Source: CAJLIR01 sp964408085
GTDB lineage: Bacteria; Bacillota_I; Bacilli_A; RF39; UBA660
DNA length: 64,000 nucleotides
Assembly (NCBI GenBank): GCA_964408085.1
Contig: CAYOYB010000007.1
Span: 1-64,000 of the forward strand
Direction of reading: 5' to 3'
The notes under the pieces are model-generated. The model had not been told where the DNA came from and ran no database searches. It saw only the letters and a list, made by a program, of their open reading frames with translations. How positions within the stretch are numbered: position 1 is the stretch's first letter; each line of letters starts with the position of its first letter. Both the position numbers and the translations under genes were made by a program. Positions 31,685-40,741 of this stretch are shown piece by piece.

Positions 31685-33058
31685 TTTTGTTTTATCAATC
31701 ATTAAGCCTTTATAATATTTCCATGCTAATACTTTTAAAACAGCATCGTCAAGAACCTTTTCACTTATAGTTCCATCATTTATAGCATCTTTAATATTTT
31801 TAACACTTTCTGCATAATCAGTTACAATCAATAAATCATTTCCTGCCAAAATAGCTTTAACTGTAGCTGAACCTTGTACATTATCAGTTACTGCTTTCAT
31901 AGATAAATCATCAGTAATAATAACACCCGTAAAATTCAATTTATTTCTAAGTAGATTATGAATATTAGATGATAAAGATGCTGGATTGTCAGGATCAATA
32001 CTATTAACAGTATTATGACTAACTAAAACAGCTTCAGCTCCAGCATTTATTCCAGCTGTAAAAGGAGGTAAATCATTATTTAAAATATCGTCATAACTTC
32101 TAGTATCTGTCGCCGATCCAACATGTGTATCAACATTATTTCCATATCCAGGAAAATGTTTTAACGTATAAGAAACTTTACCATTTTTACTAGCTTCTAT
32201 TACTGTTTTAGCGTATTCACTTGTTTTAGCAGTATCCAAGCCAATTGACCTATTATACATATAGTCATTAGGATCAGTTGAAACATCAACTACTGGGGCT
32301 AAATTAACATTAATACCTAACTCCTGTAAAACTTTACTTTTATTAATTGTATCTTCTTTAATTAAACCAAAACCACCTTCACTATATAATTGTTGTGAAG
32401 ATTTAAAAGGTGTAGAGGCTAAATTTTTATTAGAACTTACCCTAACAACACTACCACCCTCCTCATCAACCGCAATTAATAAAGGAATATTAGAAGCCGC
32501 TTGAAACTCATTAATCATATTAATAACTTCTTGTTTTGTTTTAGAATTAAAATCTTTGGCAAAAAGTAAATAACCACCAAAATGATATTTTTCTAAATCT
32601 TCTATTTTATTTGTATCTGGAACTCTAACTAATAACAATTGACCTATTTTTTCATCTAATGATAAAGAGTCTAATTTAGTTTGAGCCATTTTATAAAAAT
32701 CAGCAAATATATCATCTTTAGCTGTTGTTTTTATAGTTTGATTTGAGCCTATAGTATAATTAATCACATTAATACTTTGATTAGATATATCCTTATTTAA
32801 AACACCAGTATATTCTAATACAACAGTATCTCCTGATTCTAATGTAAAATCATTAATATTATCAAAAGTATATATAATATTATTTCCATCTCTTACCATT
32901 ACTACATCATCAGAAACAGTTAATACCATAGCCGTTAAATATTTTGATTCATTTTTATTTGAACTATTATTATTGGAACTATTTGTAATTAAAAATATTA
33001 TCGATAAAGCTATAATAAATAATAAAACAACAATTATAATTTTAGTTCTTTTGCTCAT
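31682..33058 (-). CDS. nagZ: Membrane-anchored GH3 beta-N-acetylhexosaminidase (NagZ-like)
   Basis: A signal anchor spans residues 6-26. A spacer domain follows (EYTGVLNKD-type beta segments), then the GH3 barrel from about residue 125: IGQLLLVR, LLIAVDEEGG, LKHFPGYGNNVDTHVG (Lys-His and Asp-His pairs) and GVIITDDLSM with the catalytic Asp. NagZ enzymes remove N-acetylglucosamine from muropeptides. The N-terminal anchor suggests action outside the membrane during wall turnover. No C-terminal domain follows the barrel. Confidence 0.92.
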   Translation of the reverse strand: MSKRTKIIIVVLLFIIALSIIFLITNSSNNNSSNKNESKYLTAMVLTVSDDVVMVRDGNNIIYTFDNINDFTLESGDTVVLEYTGVLNKDISNQSINVINYTIGSNQTIKTTAKDDIFADFYKMAQTKLDSLSLDEKIGQLLLVRVPDTNKIEDLEKYHFGGYLLFAKDFNSKTKQEVINMINEFQAASNIPLLIAVDEEGGSVVRVSSNKNLASTPFKSSQQLYSEGGFGLIKEDTINKSKVLQELGINVNLAPVVDVSTDPNDYMYNRSIGLDTAKTSEYAKTVIEASKNGKVSYTLKHFPGYGNNVDTHVGSATDTRSYDDILNNDLPPFTAGINAGAEAVLVSHNTVNSIDPDNPASLSSNIHNLLRNKLNFTGVIITDDLSMKAVTDNVQGSATVKAILAGNDLLIVTDYAESVKNIKDAINDGTISEKVLDDAVLKVLAWKYYKGLMIDKTK

Positions 33059-33112
33059 ATAAAACTCCTTCCTATCATTAAATTATATTCCTTTTATAGG
33101 TGTTTATGCAAC

Positions 33113-34144
33113 TTACAAATTGTTGACATTTTTATGTAAAGCTCTATTAATTCCATTACCAATAACATCACTTAACTTTTCTATTTCAAAGTCAACTTCT
33201 TTAGGAGTAACCATTAAATTATAGCCAATTGGGGTTAAAACTTCAAAGATTAATTGTTTAACTTCATCAGTATTTAAACTTCCAATCATACCAAACAATT
33301 GATGTTTTAAGCTTTCGTCAACTATTACATTTTTCTTTAAATAATTAATATTTCCTACCGTTAAACGATTACTAGGTTTATCAATATTTTCTTTAGTATA
33401 TGAAAAATGTTTATACATATAGTTTATAGTATCACTAACAATTGTTACCGCATCAACAACAGTAGGAACGCCAATCGCAATAACTGGTTTTCCAATTGTA
33501 TCCTTAGAAATTTCTTTTCTTTTATTACCAATACCACTTCCAGGATGAATACCTGTATCAGTCATTTGAATAGTTCGATTAACTCTCTCTATTGATTGAC
33601 TTGCTAAAGCATCAACTACAATAACAAAATCAACTGTAAGTGAATTTATGACACTAGCTATTAAATCACTTGTTTCAATTCCAGTTGTTCCCATAACACC
33701 TGGGGAAATGGCTGATACTTTCCTAAAACCATCTTCAACACTACCATATAAAAATAAATGATTAGTTACTAAAATATTACTAATCGTAAGTGGTCCTAAA
33801 GCATCTGGTGTTGATTTATCATTACCAAGTCCAATAATTAGACATGATGCATCATCATTTATTGATACCTTCTTTAATAATTCTTTTAATTTTAAACTAA
33901 ATATTTCTTTTACTTTTTCTTTGCGATTATAATCAGTTATATCTGTAAATTCGATTGTAATATAATTTCCAACCTTTTTATTTATTTTTTTACTGCCTAT
34001 TTTATCAACATAAACATTAGTAATTTTGATATCATCATAATTCTCTTGATCACTACTTATTCCTTCAATTTTATCATCACCAATTGCTTCGATTGCTAAA
34101 TCTGTACGAAGTTGATATTTACTTAAATCAATATCATGATTCAT
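33113..34144 (-). CDS. gpr: Germination protease (spore protease GPR)
   Basis: GPR degrades small acid-soluble spore proteins at germination. The 343 residues match the family; the N-terminus has the propeptide and cleavage region ending YQLRTDLAIEA. Conserved blocks include LIIGLGNDKSTPDALGP, SAISPGVMGTTGIETSD, VDALASQ and DTGIHPGSGIGNKRKEIS. Aspartate residues of the atypical active site are in place. It is divergent from rpsT, the same pairing as in Bacillus. Its presence supports sporulation ability. Confidence 0.97.
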   Translation of the reverse strand: MNHDIDLSKYQLRTDLAIEAIGDDKIEGISSDQENYDDIKITNVYVDKIGSKKINKKVGNYITIEFTDITDYNRKEKVKEIFSLKLKELLKKVSINDDASCLIIGLGNDKSTPDALGPLTISNILVTNHLFLYGSVEDGFRKVSAISPGVMGTTGIETSDLIASVINSLTVDFVIVVDALASQSIERVNRTIQMTDTGIHPGSGIGNKRKEISKDTIGKPVIAIGVPTVVDAVTIVSDTINYMYKHFSYTKENIDKPSNRLTVGNINYLKKNVIVDESLKHQLFGMIGSLNTDEVKQLIFEVLTPIGYNLMVTPKEVDFEIEKLSDVIGNGINRALHKNVNNL

Positions 34145-34230
34145 TTTTCTTCACCTCATTAATATTGTGGATAGTTTTAACATTTTTTATTTTATTTTCA
34201 CATATATTTATAAGAAAAATATTATTTTTA

Positions 34231-34259
34231 TTGCTTTTTTTATTAATTTTTGCTAAAAT
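34231..34259 (+). promoter_or_regulatory. Promoter of rpsT
   Basis: TTGCTT (34231-34236) and TAAAAT (34254-34259) are 17 bases apart, upstream of a strong GGGAGGTGA Shine-Dalgarno. Confidence 0.65.
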
Positions 34260-34291
34260 TAAAGTACTTGAATTAACTGGGAGGTGAAATT

Positions 34292-34555
34292 ATGGCAAAC
34301 ATGAAAAACGCAAAAAAGAAAATTAAAGTTATCGCCAAAGAAACAGTAAGTAATAATAACTATGAAGCATCTATGAAAACTGCTATGAAAAAAGTTGAAA
34401 GAGCTGTTAGTGCTAATGATAAAGAAACTGCTCAAGCAAATTTAAAAACTGCTATTAAAGCTATTGATAAAGCTGCTTCTAAAGGAGTTGCTAGTAAAAA
34501 CTTTGTAGCTCGTAATAAATCTCGTTTATCTAAAAAAGTTAACGCTATGAACTAA
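34292..34555 (+). CDS. rpsT: Ribosomal protein S20
   Basis: The 87-residue basic helical protein starts MANMKNAKKKIKVIAKE and has the conserved KTAIKAIDKAASKGV segment and a C-terminal NFVARNKSRLSKKVN. It binds 16S rRNA in the early 30S assembly. GGGAGGTGA lies before the ATG. It is divergently transcribed from gpr and ends at a clear terminator. Confidence 0.97.
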   Translation: MANMKNAKKKIKVIAKETVSNNNYEASMKTAMKKVERAVSANDKETAQANLKTAIKAIDKAASKGVASKNFVARNKSRLSKKVNAMN

Positions 34556-34583
34556 TCAATTCTTGGAGGAATTGATTTTTTTT
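34554..34583 (+). terminator. Terminator after rpsT
   Basis: AATCAATTC/GAATTGATT stem with a six-base loop, then eight Ts. Confidence 0.92.
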
Positions 34584-34721
34584 ATTTTTAAAATTAAATA
34601 ATTGACACTATATTATTGAGATTTTTACATATATCAAAAATATAAATAATTTATCGAAAATATTTTGTTAATTGTACTTCTTTTTTTTGAAGTTTTTGGT
34701 ATAATAATAATGGTGAAGGAT

Positions 34722-35642
34722 ATGAAAAAATTACTAATATTTCTTATCACTGTAGCTATTCTTTTTATAGTTTACACTTATAAAGATCAATTATTTGAGT
34801 ATATCGTTTTAAACTATATATATAAAGAAGAATTTACAGCTGGTAATACTAATGAATATAAATTAAATTATAACAACAGTTTTGTTAAACAAACTGACAA
34901 TTTTAAACCTAAAAATAAACAGGATATTTTAAATATTATTTATAGTGGTTTAAATAATGGTTGGGATGAATTTAGCTATTTCTGTACAATGGAATATGAA
35001 AATTGTATTGAAGATTCTAAAGATATAACTAATAATGCTATAACTGTATCCTATATGAATAATTTCATCCATCCTTATAATAGTTTTAGTAATATTAAAA
35101 TAAGTATTAATAATTTAGGTAAAGTCACTATTAAAGTAAATAAATTATACACAGAAAATGAAATTTCAGAAATTAATTCAAAAATAGATGAAATTTATAA
35201 TAAAATTATTACTCCAAATATGAGTGATAAAGAAAAAATAAGCGCTATTCATGATTATATCATCAATAATACTATCTATGATAGTGAAAAAGCTGATAAT
35301 CTAAATAATGAAAACTATATAGCTAAATATAAATCACAAACAGCTTATGGGCCATTATTACAAGGTTTTGGTATTTGTGGAGGATATAGTGACGCTATGG
35401 CATTATTCTTAAATAAAATGAATATTCCTAATTATAAAATATCAAGTAATAATCATGTTTGGAATTTTGTCTATATAGATAATACTTGGCTACATCTAGA
35501 TTTAACTTGGGATGATCCTGTAGTTAATACCAAAGAGAATTTACTACTTCACAACTTCTTTCTAATTACATCAGAAGAACTTACTGAAAAAAATACAGGA
35601 CAACATGACTATGATACAACTATTTTTAAAGAAGCTAAATAA
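34722..35642 (+). CDS. Membrane-anchored transglutaminase-like protein
   Basis: An N-terminal signal anchor (MKKLLIFLITVAILFIVYTY) is followed by an extracytoplasmic chain of about 285 residues. The catalytic triad of the transglutaminase/protease superfamily is complete: Cys in FGICGGYSDAMALFL, His in SSNNHVWNFVYI and Asp in HLDLTWDDP. The start is set at ATG 34722 because GGTGA lies just upstream; in-frame upstream codons precede the SD. It may process or cross-link surface proteins. It is monocistronic. Confidence 0.88.
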   Translation: MKKLLIFLITVAILFIVYTYKDQLFEYIVLNYIYKEEFTAGNTNEYKLNYNNSFVKQTDNFKPKNKQDILNIIYSGLNNGWDEFSYFCTMEYENCIEDSKDITNNAITVSYMNNFIHPYNSFSNIKISINNLGKVTIKVNKLYTENEISEINSKIDEIYNKIITPNMSDKEKISAIHDYIINNTIYDSEKADNLNNENYIAKYKSQTAYGPLLQGFGICGGYSDAMALFLNKMNIPNYKISSNNHVWNFVYIDNTWLHLDLTWDDPVVNTKENLLLHNFFLITSEELTEKNTGQHDYDTTIFKEAK

Positions 35643-35740
35643 ACGTGTTATATGCGTTTTTTTTATGAATAAGAGTATAATTTTTTTGTTTCATTATAAA
35701 AAGATTGTGATATAATATGTAATAAATAAATGGGAGTATA

Positions 35741-35806
35741 ATGTCTTTAAATAAATTAAGATATTCTTTAACAGAACATACTAAAAAATTTTTCTTTACT
35801 TACTAA
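35741..35806 (+). CDS. Possible leader peptide upstream of the giant sigma gene
   Basis: A 21-codon ORF starts ATG after GGGAG and reads MSLNKLRYSLTEHTKKFF plus FTY, with three consecutive Phe codons and a Tyr near its end. It begins about 20 bases after a TATAAT-type box (35711-35716). Whether it is translated, and whether it attenuates the downstream gene, is not shown; no clear terminator/antiterminator pair follows. Confidence 0.4.
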   Translation: MSLNKLRYSLTEHTKKFFFTY

Positions 35807-35880
35807 TGCTTAAGATTACTTATTCACCTATTTGTTACTAATTACATTGATTTATTAAATAATTTAGAAAGATGATTGCT

Positions 35881-38800
35881 ATGGAAGATGAAATAAAAAT
35901 TCTAACAGATGATGAATTAGAAAAAGCATTTACTAGTGCTGCTTATACGAGTTACCTAAATGAAATAAGACGTTATCCAATTTTATCTATCGCCCAACAA
36001 ACTGAGTTAGGAATGCGTAAAGATAAAGAAGCAAAAGAACTCTTAGTGAAATGCAATTTAAGATTAGTTGTAAGTGTAGCATTTCATTATAAACCACTAT
36101 TAAAGCATCTTGACATATTAGATATAATTCAAGAAGGCAATTTAGGCCTTATACGTGCAGTCGAAACTTATGACCCTTCTAAGGCAGCCTTTACTACTTA
36201 TGCAGTTCCATGGATAAAATTTAAAATAACGCGTGAAAGAGACGAAAAAGACTCAGAAATTAGGAAACCAGTATTTATGACTACTGCTACTAATAAATAT
36301 CTTAAATTAGTTAATAATTGTGAACAAAAAAATTTACCATTACCAAGTGATAAAGAAATCTGCGATATTTTAAATATTACAATGAACACATTAAAAAGTA
36401 TCAGAACCACCTTAAATCAAACTATTGTTAGTCTTAATCAACCTATTGGTGATAATGAACAAAATGAATTAGGAGATATTGTCCCAGTTGAAAATAATGA
36501 ATATAATAATATAATAAATGAAATAGATGATGGATATTTACTTTTGGTTATTAAAGAAATTTTAAGTCCATTGCGTTATTTTGTTATTTATCATAATATT
36601 TTAAGTGATGATAAAAAATCATTAACATACCTAGCTACCATCCTAAATATAACATTGGAACGAATTAGACAAATCAAAGAAGGAGCTTTAGCAAAAATAA
36701 AACCATATATAAAAGAGAATAGCAAATTATTTATTCAAACATTAAATAAAATTAGAAATAGAGAAGGAAATAAATTCAGCTATTTAAAGACTACCCCACT
36801 CTCTCCTACAAAAATAATTAAATATATGTATTTAAAAGATGATTTAACTGATTTAGAAAGACAATTGTATGAGTTAAATGTATTTGGAAAATATAAATAT
36901 AATAATGAACAGTATGCTACTATTTTAGAAGTAACTCTAGAAGAATTAAAACAAATAATGATATCCTTAAAATCAAAAATTAACCAAAAATTTAGTGATG
37001 TAAAACCATTTAGACATTTTCAAATTCTAATGACCAAAACTTATGGTACTAAAATTTTTAATATAGATATAATCAACAAAGAAAAGATAATAGATTATTA
37101 TGCTTTAAAAGAAAAATATAGTTCACTAAGTTTAGAGGAAATTTTATGCTATTTTAATGACATTGATTATAATCTAACACCTGCTGAAGAACAGCTTCTT
37201 AACAGATTCTTTGGCGTATATGATGCCTGTTTAGTCAGAGAAAGAGAAATAGAAAAAGAAATAAACATTTTAAAATTTGGCTTTAAGAGAACTGACCATT
37301 CAGAACATATTAATAACTTGTATAAAATATATCAAAAAATAAAAAACGACTTTAGTGAAGTACAACAATTATATTTAGAATGTTATGTTTTTGGTGAAAA
37401 AAATAAACAAGAATTTAATGCTCAATATCCAAATTATAAAATTGATAGAGATAAACTAATAAGTCTTTTAGAAAAAAAATATTACCATATATTTGAGTAC
37501 TTTGAAAATAGTTTTACAAAAGAAAAATGGTTACAGATAAAAGAAAAATATAGTCATCGTTTTACTGAACAAAAGTTAAAAGTTTTAGATTTATATTTTG
37601 ATGTATTTGAGCGAACTCATTCTAGGACTGAAATGGCCAAAATGTTAAATATAGATTCCACTGATTTAAACAATCTTCTTCAGCCAGCCTTAGAACTCGC
37701 TAATAAATTATATAGTGGAATAGTTAGTACTTTAGAGATAGATAAAGAATTATATATACCTTATATTTTACAACCATATTGTGAATTTGTTCCGGAAACT
37801 AGAAAAATTTTAAAATTGTATTTAATAGAGAGTAAAACATATGAAGAAATAAGTAAATTAACCCAATTAACTACAACAAAAATTTCTAATATAGTGACAA
37901 GTGGTATAAGAAAGATAGATTTTTATCGTTTTAATATTATAGAACCATTTCTCATTGAAAAAAATGAATTAGATGAAATTTTTAAATTTTATGATAAAAA
38001 AATATCTTTCCAAGAAAGACAAATTATCGAATTAAAGTATTTACAATATTTAGAAAATAGTGATATTTCAAAAAAATTAGGCCTAGATTTAAAATTTGTT
38101 AACAATACAATATCTCGTTTTAATAGTTTTTATGATCGATTTAAAACAAAAGACGTTAGCATAGACTTAAATGATATTAAAAATGAATTATCTTTACATC
38201 AAAGTGAAACTGTTTTAACAGATAGAGAAATAGAATTTGCTAGCTTCTACTATGGTCTACCTACTGGATACAATCCAAATGCTCATAAATTATCTAAAGA
38301 AGAATTAATGATGAGAATGGATTTGTCTGATACTATATTTGCAAATATAGAAAAAAGTATTAAAAGTTCATTAAAAAAGAAAAAAGTTGGACTTAAAAAA
38401 CCTGAAATAATATATATACCTAGGGATAAATTAAAAGAATTATTAAGCGACGCTCATTTACCAATAAGTGAAAAAGAAAGAGATATAATTTGTCATTTAT
38501 TAGAGTTAAACGATTATAAATACATGACTCTTGAAGAGTTATCTGCAAAAATTGGAGAAAATAAAGGAAGCATTAAAACAAGATATCAAAGAGCGATTAT
38601 TAGTATTTATAAATATATTAATCATGAAATAGAAGGAATAGTTAATTACGAACTAGATATACTTCCTTTACTAAAATATTTTGGTACTAGTGATAGGCAG
38701 AAAATAATTGATTGTTATAAAAATGGATTAACATATGATCAATTAGCAGAAAAATATAATATATCAAAAGGACAGTTATCTCGAGACATGGATCGAATAA

Positions 38801-39498
38801 GAAATATTATTCATGAAATTCAAAATAATCCTGATGCTAAAAAATTTGATTTTAATTATTATTTAGAAGTTATAGATAATCCTAATTTACCTTTTTATGG
38901 CAATTTAAAATTAGCTACTCAAGTCTTTGACTTAACTTTTGGTATGAATGGTAAGGAAAGATTGAGTTTCCCAGAAATTGTCGAAAAATTAAATTTAAAT
39001 TTAGATGTTACAACTATCAGTAAATTAGTTTATGATTTAATGCTTAGTGTATGCAAATTTAAAGATGGAATAGAAAAAGAAAAGACTTTTAGTTTTGAAG
39101 AAGTTTATACATATTACCAAACTCATCAAGAGAGCATTCCAGATTTTCAAAAAAGGATTTATCAAAAATATTTTTACAGAGTAAATAAATCTAAAGAAAA
39201 TAATGGTCATTTTATAAAACTATCTTATTATATTATGTCAGATTTAATTAAAGATAAGAATCCAGATGCCTTTGTCTTAGCAAATACTACCAAGGACGAA
39301 ATATTAGATATATTAAAGAAATATGGAAAAAATATAAACAAAAGAGTTAAAATGAATTTGATGCATCGCTTTGGTATAAAGGAAAGAGAATTTATGAATG
39401 GTAAAGATATTAACCACATATATAAATTATTATCTACTTTAGATGACAAAAGACTAGAACAAACGAAAACACAATTAGTTTTAGCTCAAAAAAATTAA
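35881..39498 (+). CDS. Giant sigma-70-family protein with about 900-residue array of HTH-like repeats
   Basis: Residues up to about 285 form a complete sigma-70 factor: region 1.2 (YLNEIRRYPILSIAQQTELG), region 2 (LLVKCNLRLVVSVAFHY, DILDIIQEGNLGLIRAVETY, DPSKAAFTTYAVPWIK), region 3 and region 4 (SLTYLATILNITLERIRQIK). The remaining 920 residues contain about seven to nine further region-4-like units. Each has a helix containing LT/FxxRQ-IIxLxY, then a short HTH (for example YEEISKLTQLTTTKISNIV; YMTLEELSAKIGENKGSIKTR; GLTYDQLAEKYNISKGQLSRD). ATG 35881 is chosen because AGAAAG lies eight bases upstream. Ordinary sigma factors end after one region 4. Function of the tail is unknown. Confidence 0.85.
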   Translation: MEDEIKILTDDELEKAFTSAAYTSYLNEIRRYPILSIAQQTELGMRKDKEAKELLVKCNLRLVVSVAFHYKPLLKHLDILDIIQEGNLGLIRAVETYDPSKAAFTTYAVPWIKFKITRERDEKDSEIRKPVFMTTATNKYLKLVNNCEQKNLPLPSDKEICDILNITMNTLKSIRTTLNQTIVSLNQPIGDNEQNELGDIVPVENNEYNNIINEIDDGYLLLVIKEILSPLRYFVIYHNILSDDKKSLTYLATILNITLERIRQIKEGALAKIKPYIKENSKLFIQTLNKIRNREGNKFSYLKTTPLSPTKIIKYMYLKDDLTDLERQLYELNVFGKYKYNNEQYATILEVTLEELKQIMISLKSKINQKFSDVKPFRHFQILMTKTYGTKIFNIDIINKEKIIDYYALKEKYSSLSLEEILCYFNDIDYNLTPAEEQLLNRFFGVYDACLVREREIEKEINILKFGFKRTDHSEHINNLYKIYQKIKNDFSEVQQLYLECYVFGEKNKQEFNAQYPNYKIDRDKLISLLEKKYYHIFEYFENSFTKEKWLQIKEKYSHRFTEQKLKVLDLYFDVFERTHSRTEMAKMLNIDSTDLNNLLQPALELANKLYSGIVSTLEIDKELYIPYILQPYCEFVPETRKILKLYLIESKTYEEISKLTQLTTTKISNIVTSGIRKIDFYRFNIIEPFLIEKNELDEIFKFYDKKISFQERQIIELKYLQYLENSDISKKLGLDLKFVNNTISRFNSFYDRFKTKDVSIDLNDIKNELSLHQSETVLTDREIEFASFYYGLPTGYNPNAHKLSKEELMMRMDLSDTIFANIEKSIKSSLKKKKVGLKKPEIIYIPRDKLKELLSDAHLPISEKERDIICHLLELNDYKYMTLEELSAKIGENKGSIKTRYQRAIISIYKYINHEIEGIVNYELDILPLLKYFGTSDRQKIIDCYKNGLTYDQLAEKYNISKGQLSRDMDRIRNIIHEIQNNPDAKKFDFNYYLEVIDNPNLPFYGNLKLATQVFDLTFGMNGKERLSFPEIVEKLNLNLDVTTISKLVYDLMLSVCKFKDGIEKEKTFSFEEVYTYYQTHQESIPDFQKRIYQKYFYRVNKSKENNGHFIKLSYYIMSDLIKDKNPDAFVLANTTKDEILDILKKYGKNINKRVKMNLMHRFGIKEREFMNGKDINHIYKLLSTLDDKRLEQTKTQLVLAQKN

Positions 39499-39508
39499 AC
39501 AAAATATA

Positions 39509-39569
39509 AAAATAGCACCAATATTAAAGTTCTTTTAAATAAAGAATTTAAGTAAATTGGTGCTATTTT
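39509..39569 (+). terminator. Terminator after the giant sigma gene
   Basis: AAAATAGCACCAAT pairs with ATTGGTGCTATTTT around a 30-base structured loop, ending in T/A-rich sequence. Confidence 0.8.
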
Positions 39570-39584
39570 AAAGTTATCTAATTT

Positions 39585-39614
39585 AAAAAAACTATATATT
39601 TCAAATATATAGTT
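39585..39614 (-). terminator. Terminator after dnaJ (end of heat-shock operon)
   Basis: On the minus strand AACTATATATTT and AAATATATAGTT pair, followed by about seven Ts. Confidence 0.85.
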
Positions 39615-40718
39615 CTATAAATATTCTTTATATTGTTTAAATTCACTACTATCTTCTAAATTAGTTTTAGATAATTGTTCAAACAATTTTTTCTGATCTT
39701 TAGATAATTTAGTTGGTGTTATAACTTTAATGACAACATACATATCACCTTTACGACCAGTTTGAACATCTTCAACCCCTTTACCTTTTAAACGATGTTT
39801 ATCACCAGTTTGACTCCCCTCAGGAATTGTTAATTTAACACTACCATAAAGAGTTGGAATATCTTTTTTACAACCTAAAACAGCATCTGTTATTGTTAAA
39901 GGTAATGTAAGATAAATATCATTTTCATCTCTTTCAAATAAAGCATGAGATTTAACATTAAATTCTAAATACAAGTCACCATTTGGACCACCATTATAAC
40001 CAGCTTCACCTTTACCAGCTAAGCGAAGTTGATTTCCAGTATCAACACCTGCTGGAATTTTTACTTCAATATCTTTATTCTTTCTTATGCGACCTGTTCC
40101 ACGACACTTAGAACAATTTTCATCAAACACTTTACCTTTACCTTGGCAATTAGAACAAGTTGTTCTAGTCATAAATGTTCCTAATAAAGTTCTTTGCTCT
40201 GAAGTTACTTGACCACTACCATGACAAGTTGGACATGTTTTTTCGCCATGACCACCAGTTCCTGAACAACCATCACACTCTTCTGATACATCTAAATTTA
40301 AAGTCTTTTTGCAACCAAAAACGGCTTCTTCAAAAGTTAAATTTATTCGCATTACAGAATCTCGACCCTTAGATTTTCTTGTTTGTGAAGAGCCTCTACC
40401 TCCACCAAAGCCAAATCCAGAACCAAATATATCACCAAAAATATCGGAGAAATCAAAACCTGAAAAATCAAATCCTCCTCCACCCATACCATTATTATCA
40501 AAAGCAGCATGACCAAACTGATCATATTGACGTCTTTTATTATCATCAGATAAAACAGCATAAGCTTCTTGTGCTTCTTTAAATTTTTCAGCAGCATCTG
40601 GTTCTTTTGAAACATCTGGGTGATATTTTTTAGCTAATTTACGAAAAGCACTTTTTATTTCATCTTGACTAGCACTTTTTGAAACACCAAGCACTTCATA
40701 ATAATCTCTTTTATTCAT
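39615..40718 (-). CDS. dnaJ: Chaperone DnaJ
   Basis: The 367 residues have the full type I layout: a J domain with HPD (KKYHPDVSKE) at about 1-65, a Gly/Phe-rich linker (GGGFDFSGFDFSDIFG), four CxxCxGxG zinc repeats (about 140-205), and C-terminal client-binding domains. It stimulates DnaK ATPase and delivers unfolded substrates. It is last in the hrcA-grpE-dnaK operon, with the pepF gene inserted before it. Confidence 0.98.
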   Translation of the reverse strand: MNKRDYYEVLGVSKSASQDEIKSAFRKLAKKYHPDVSKEPDAAEKFKEAQEAYAVLSDDNKRRQYDQFGHAAFDNNGMGGGGFDFSGFDFSDIFGDIFGSGFGFGGGRGSSQTRKSKGRDSVMRINLTFEEAVFGCKKTLNLDVSEECDGCSGTGGHGEKTCPTCHGSGQVTSEQRTLLGTFMTRTTCSNCQGKGKVFDENCSKCRGTGRIRKNKDIEVKIPAGVDTGNQLRLAGKGEAGYNGGPNGDLYLEFNVKSHALFERDENDIYLTLPLTITDAVLGCKKDIPTLYGSVKLTIPEGSQTGDKHRLKGKGVEDVQTGRKGDMYVVIKVITPTKLSKDQKKLFEQLSKTNLEDSSEFKQYKEYL

Positions 40719-40741
40719 ACATCTTACTCCTTTCTAACTAA

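Noticed and set aside
31573..31770. 65-residue plus-strand ORF near the GH3 gene
   Set aside because: It overlaps a bidirectional terminator and the GH3 coding sequence, and has no SD.
35643..35680. Terminator after the transglutaminase-like gene (ACG...CGT)
   Set aside because: The stem is only three or four pairs; the T run alone is not enough to call it.
40175..40615. ORFs antisense to dnaJ and in other frames
   Set aside because: Low-complexity by-products of the Gly/Phe-rich and Cys-rich parts of dnaJ.
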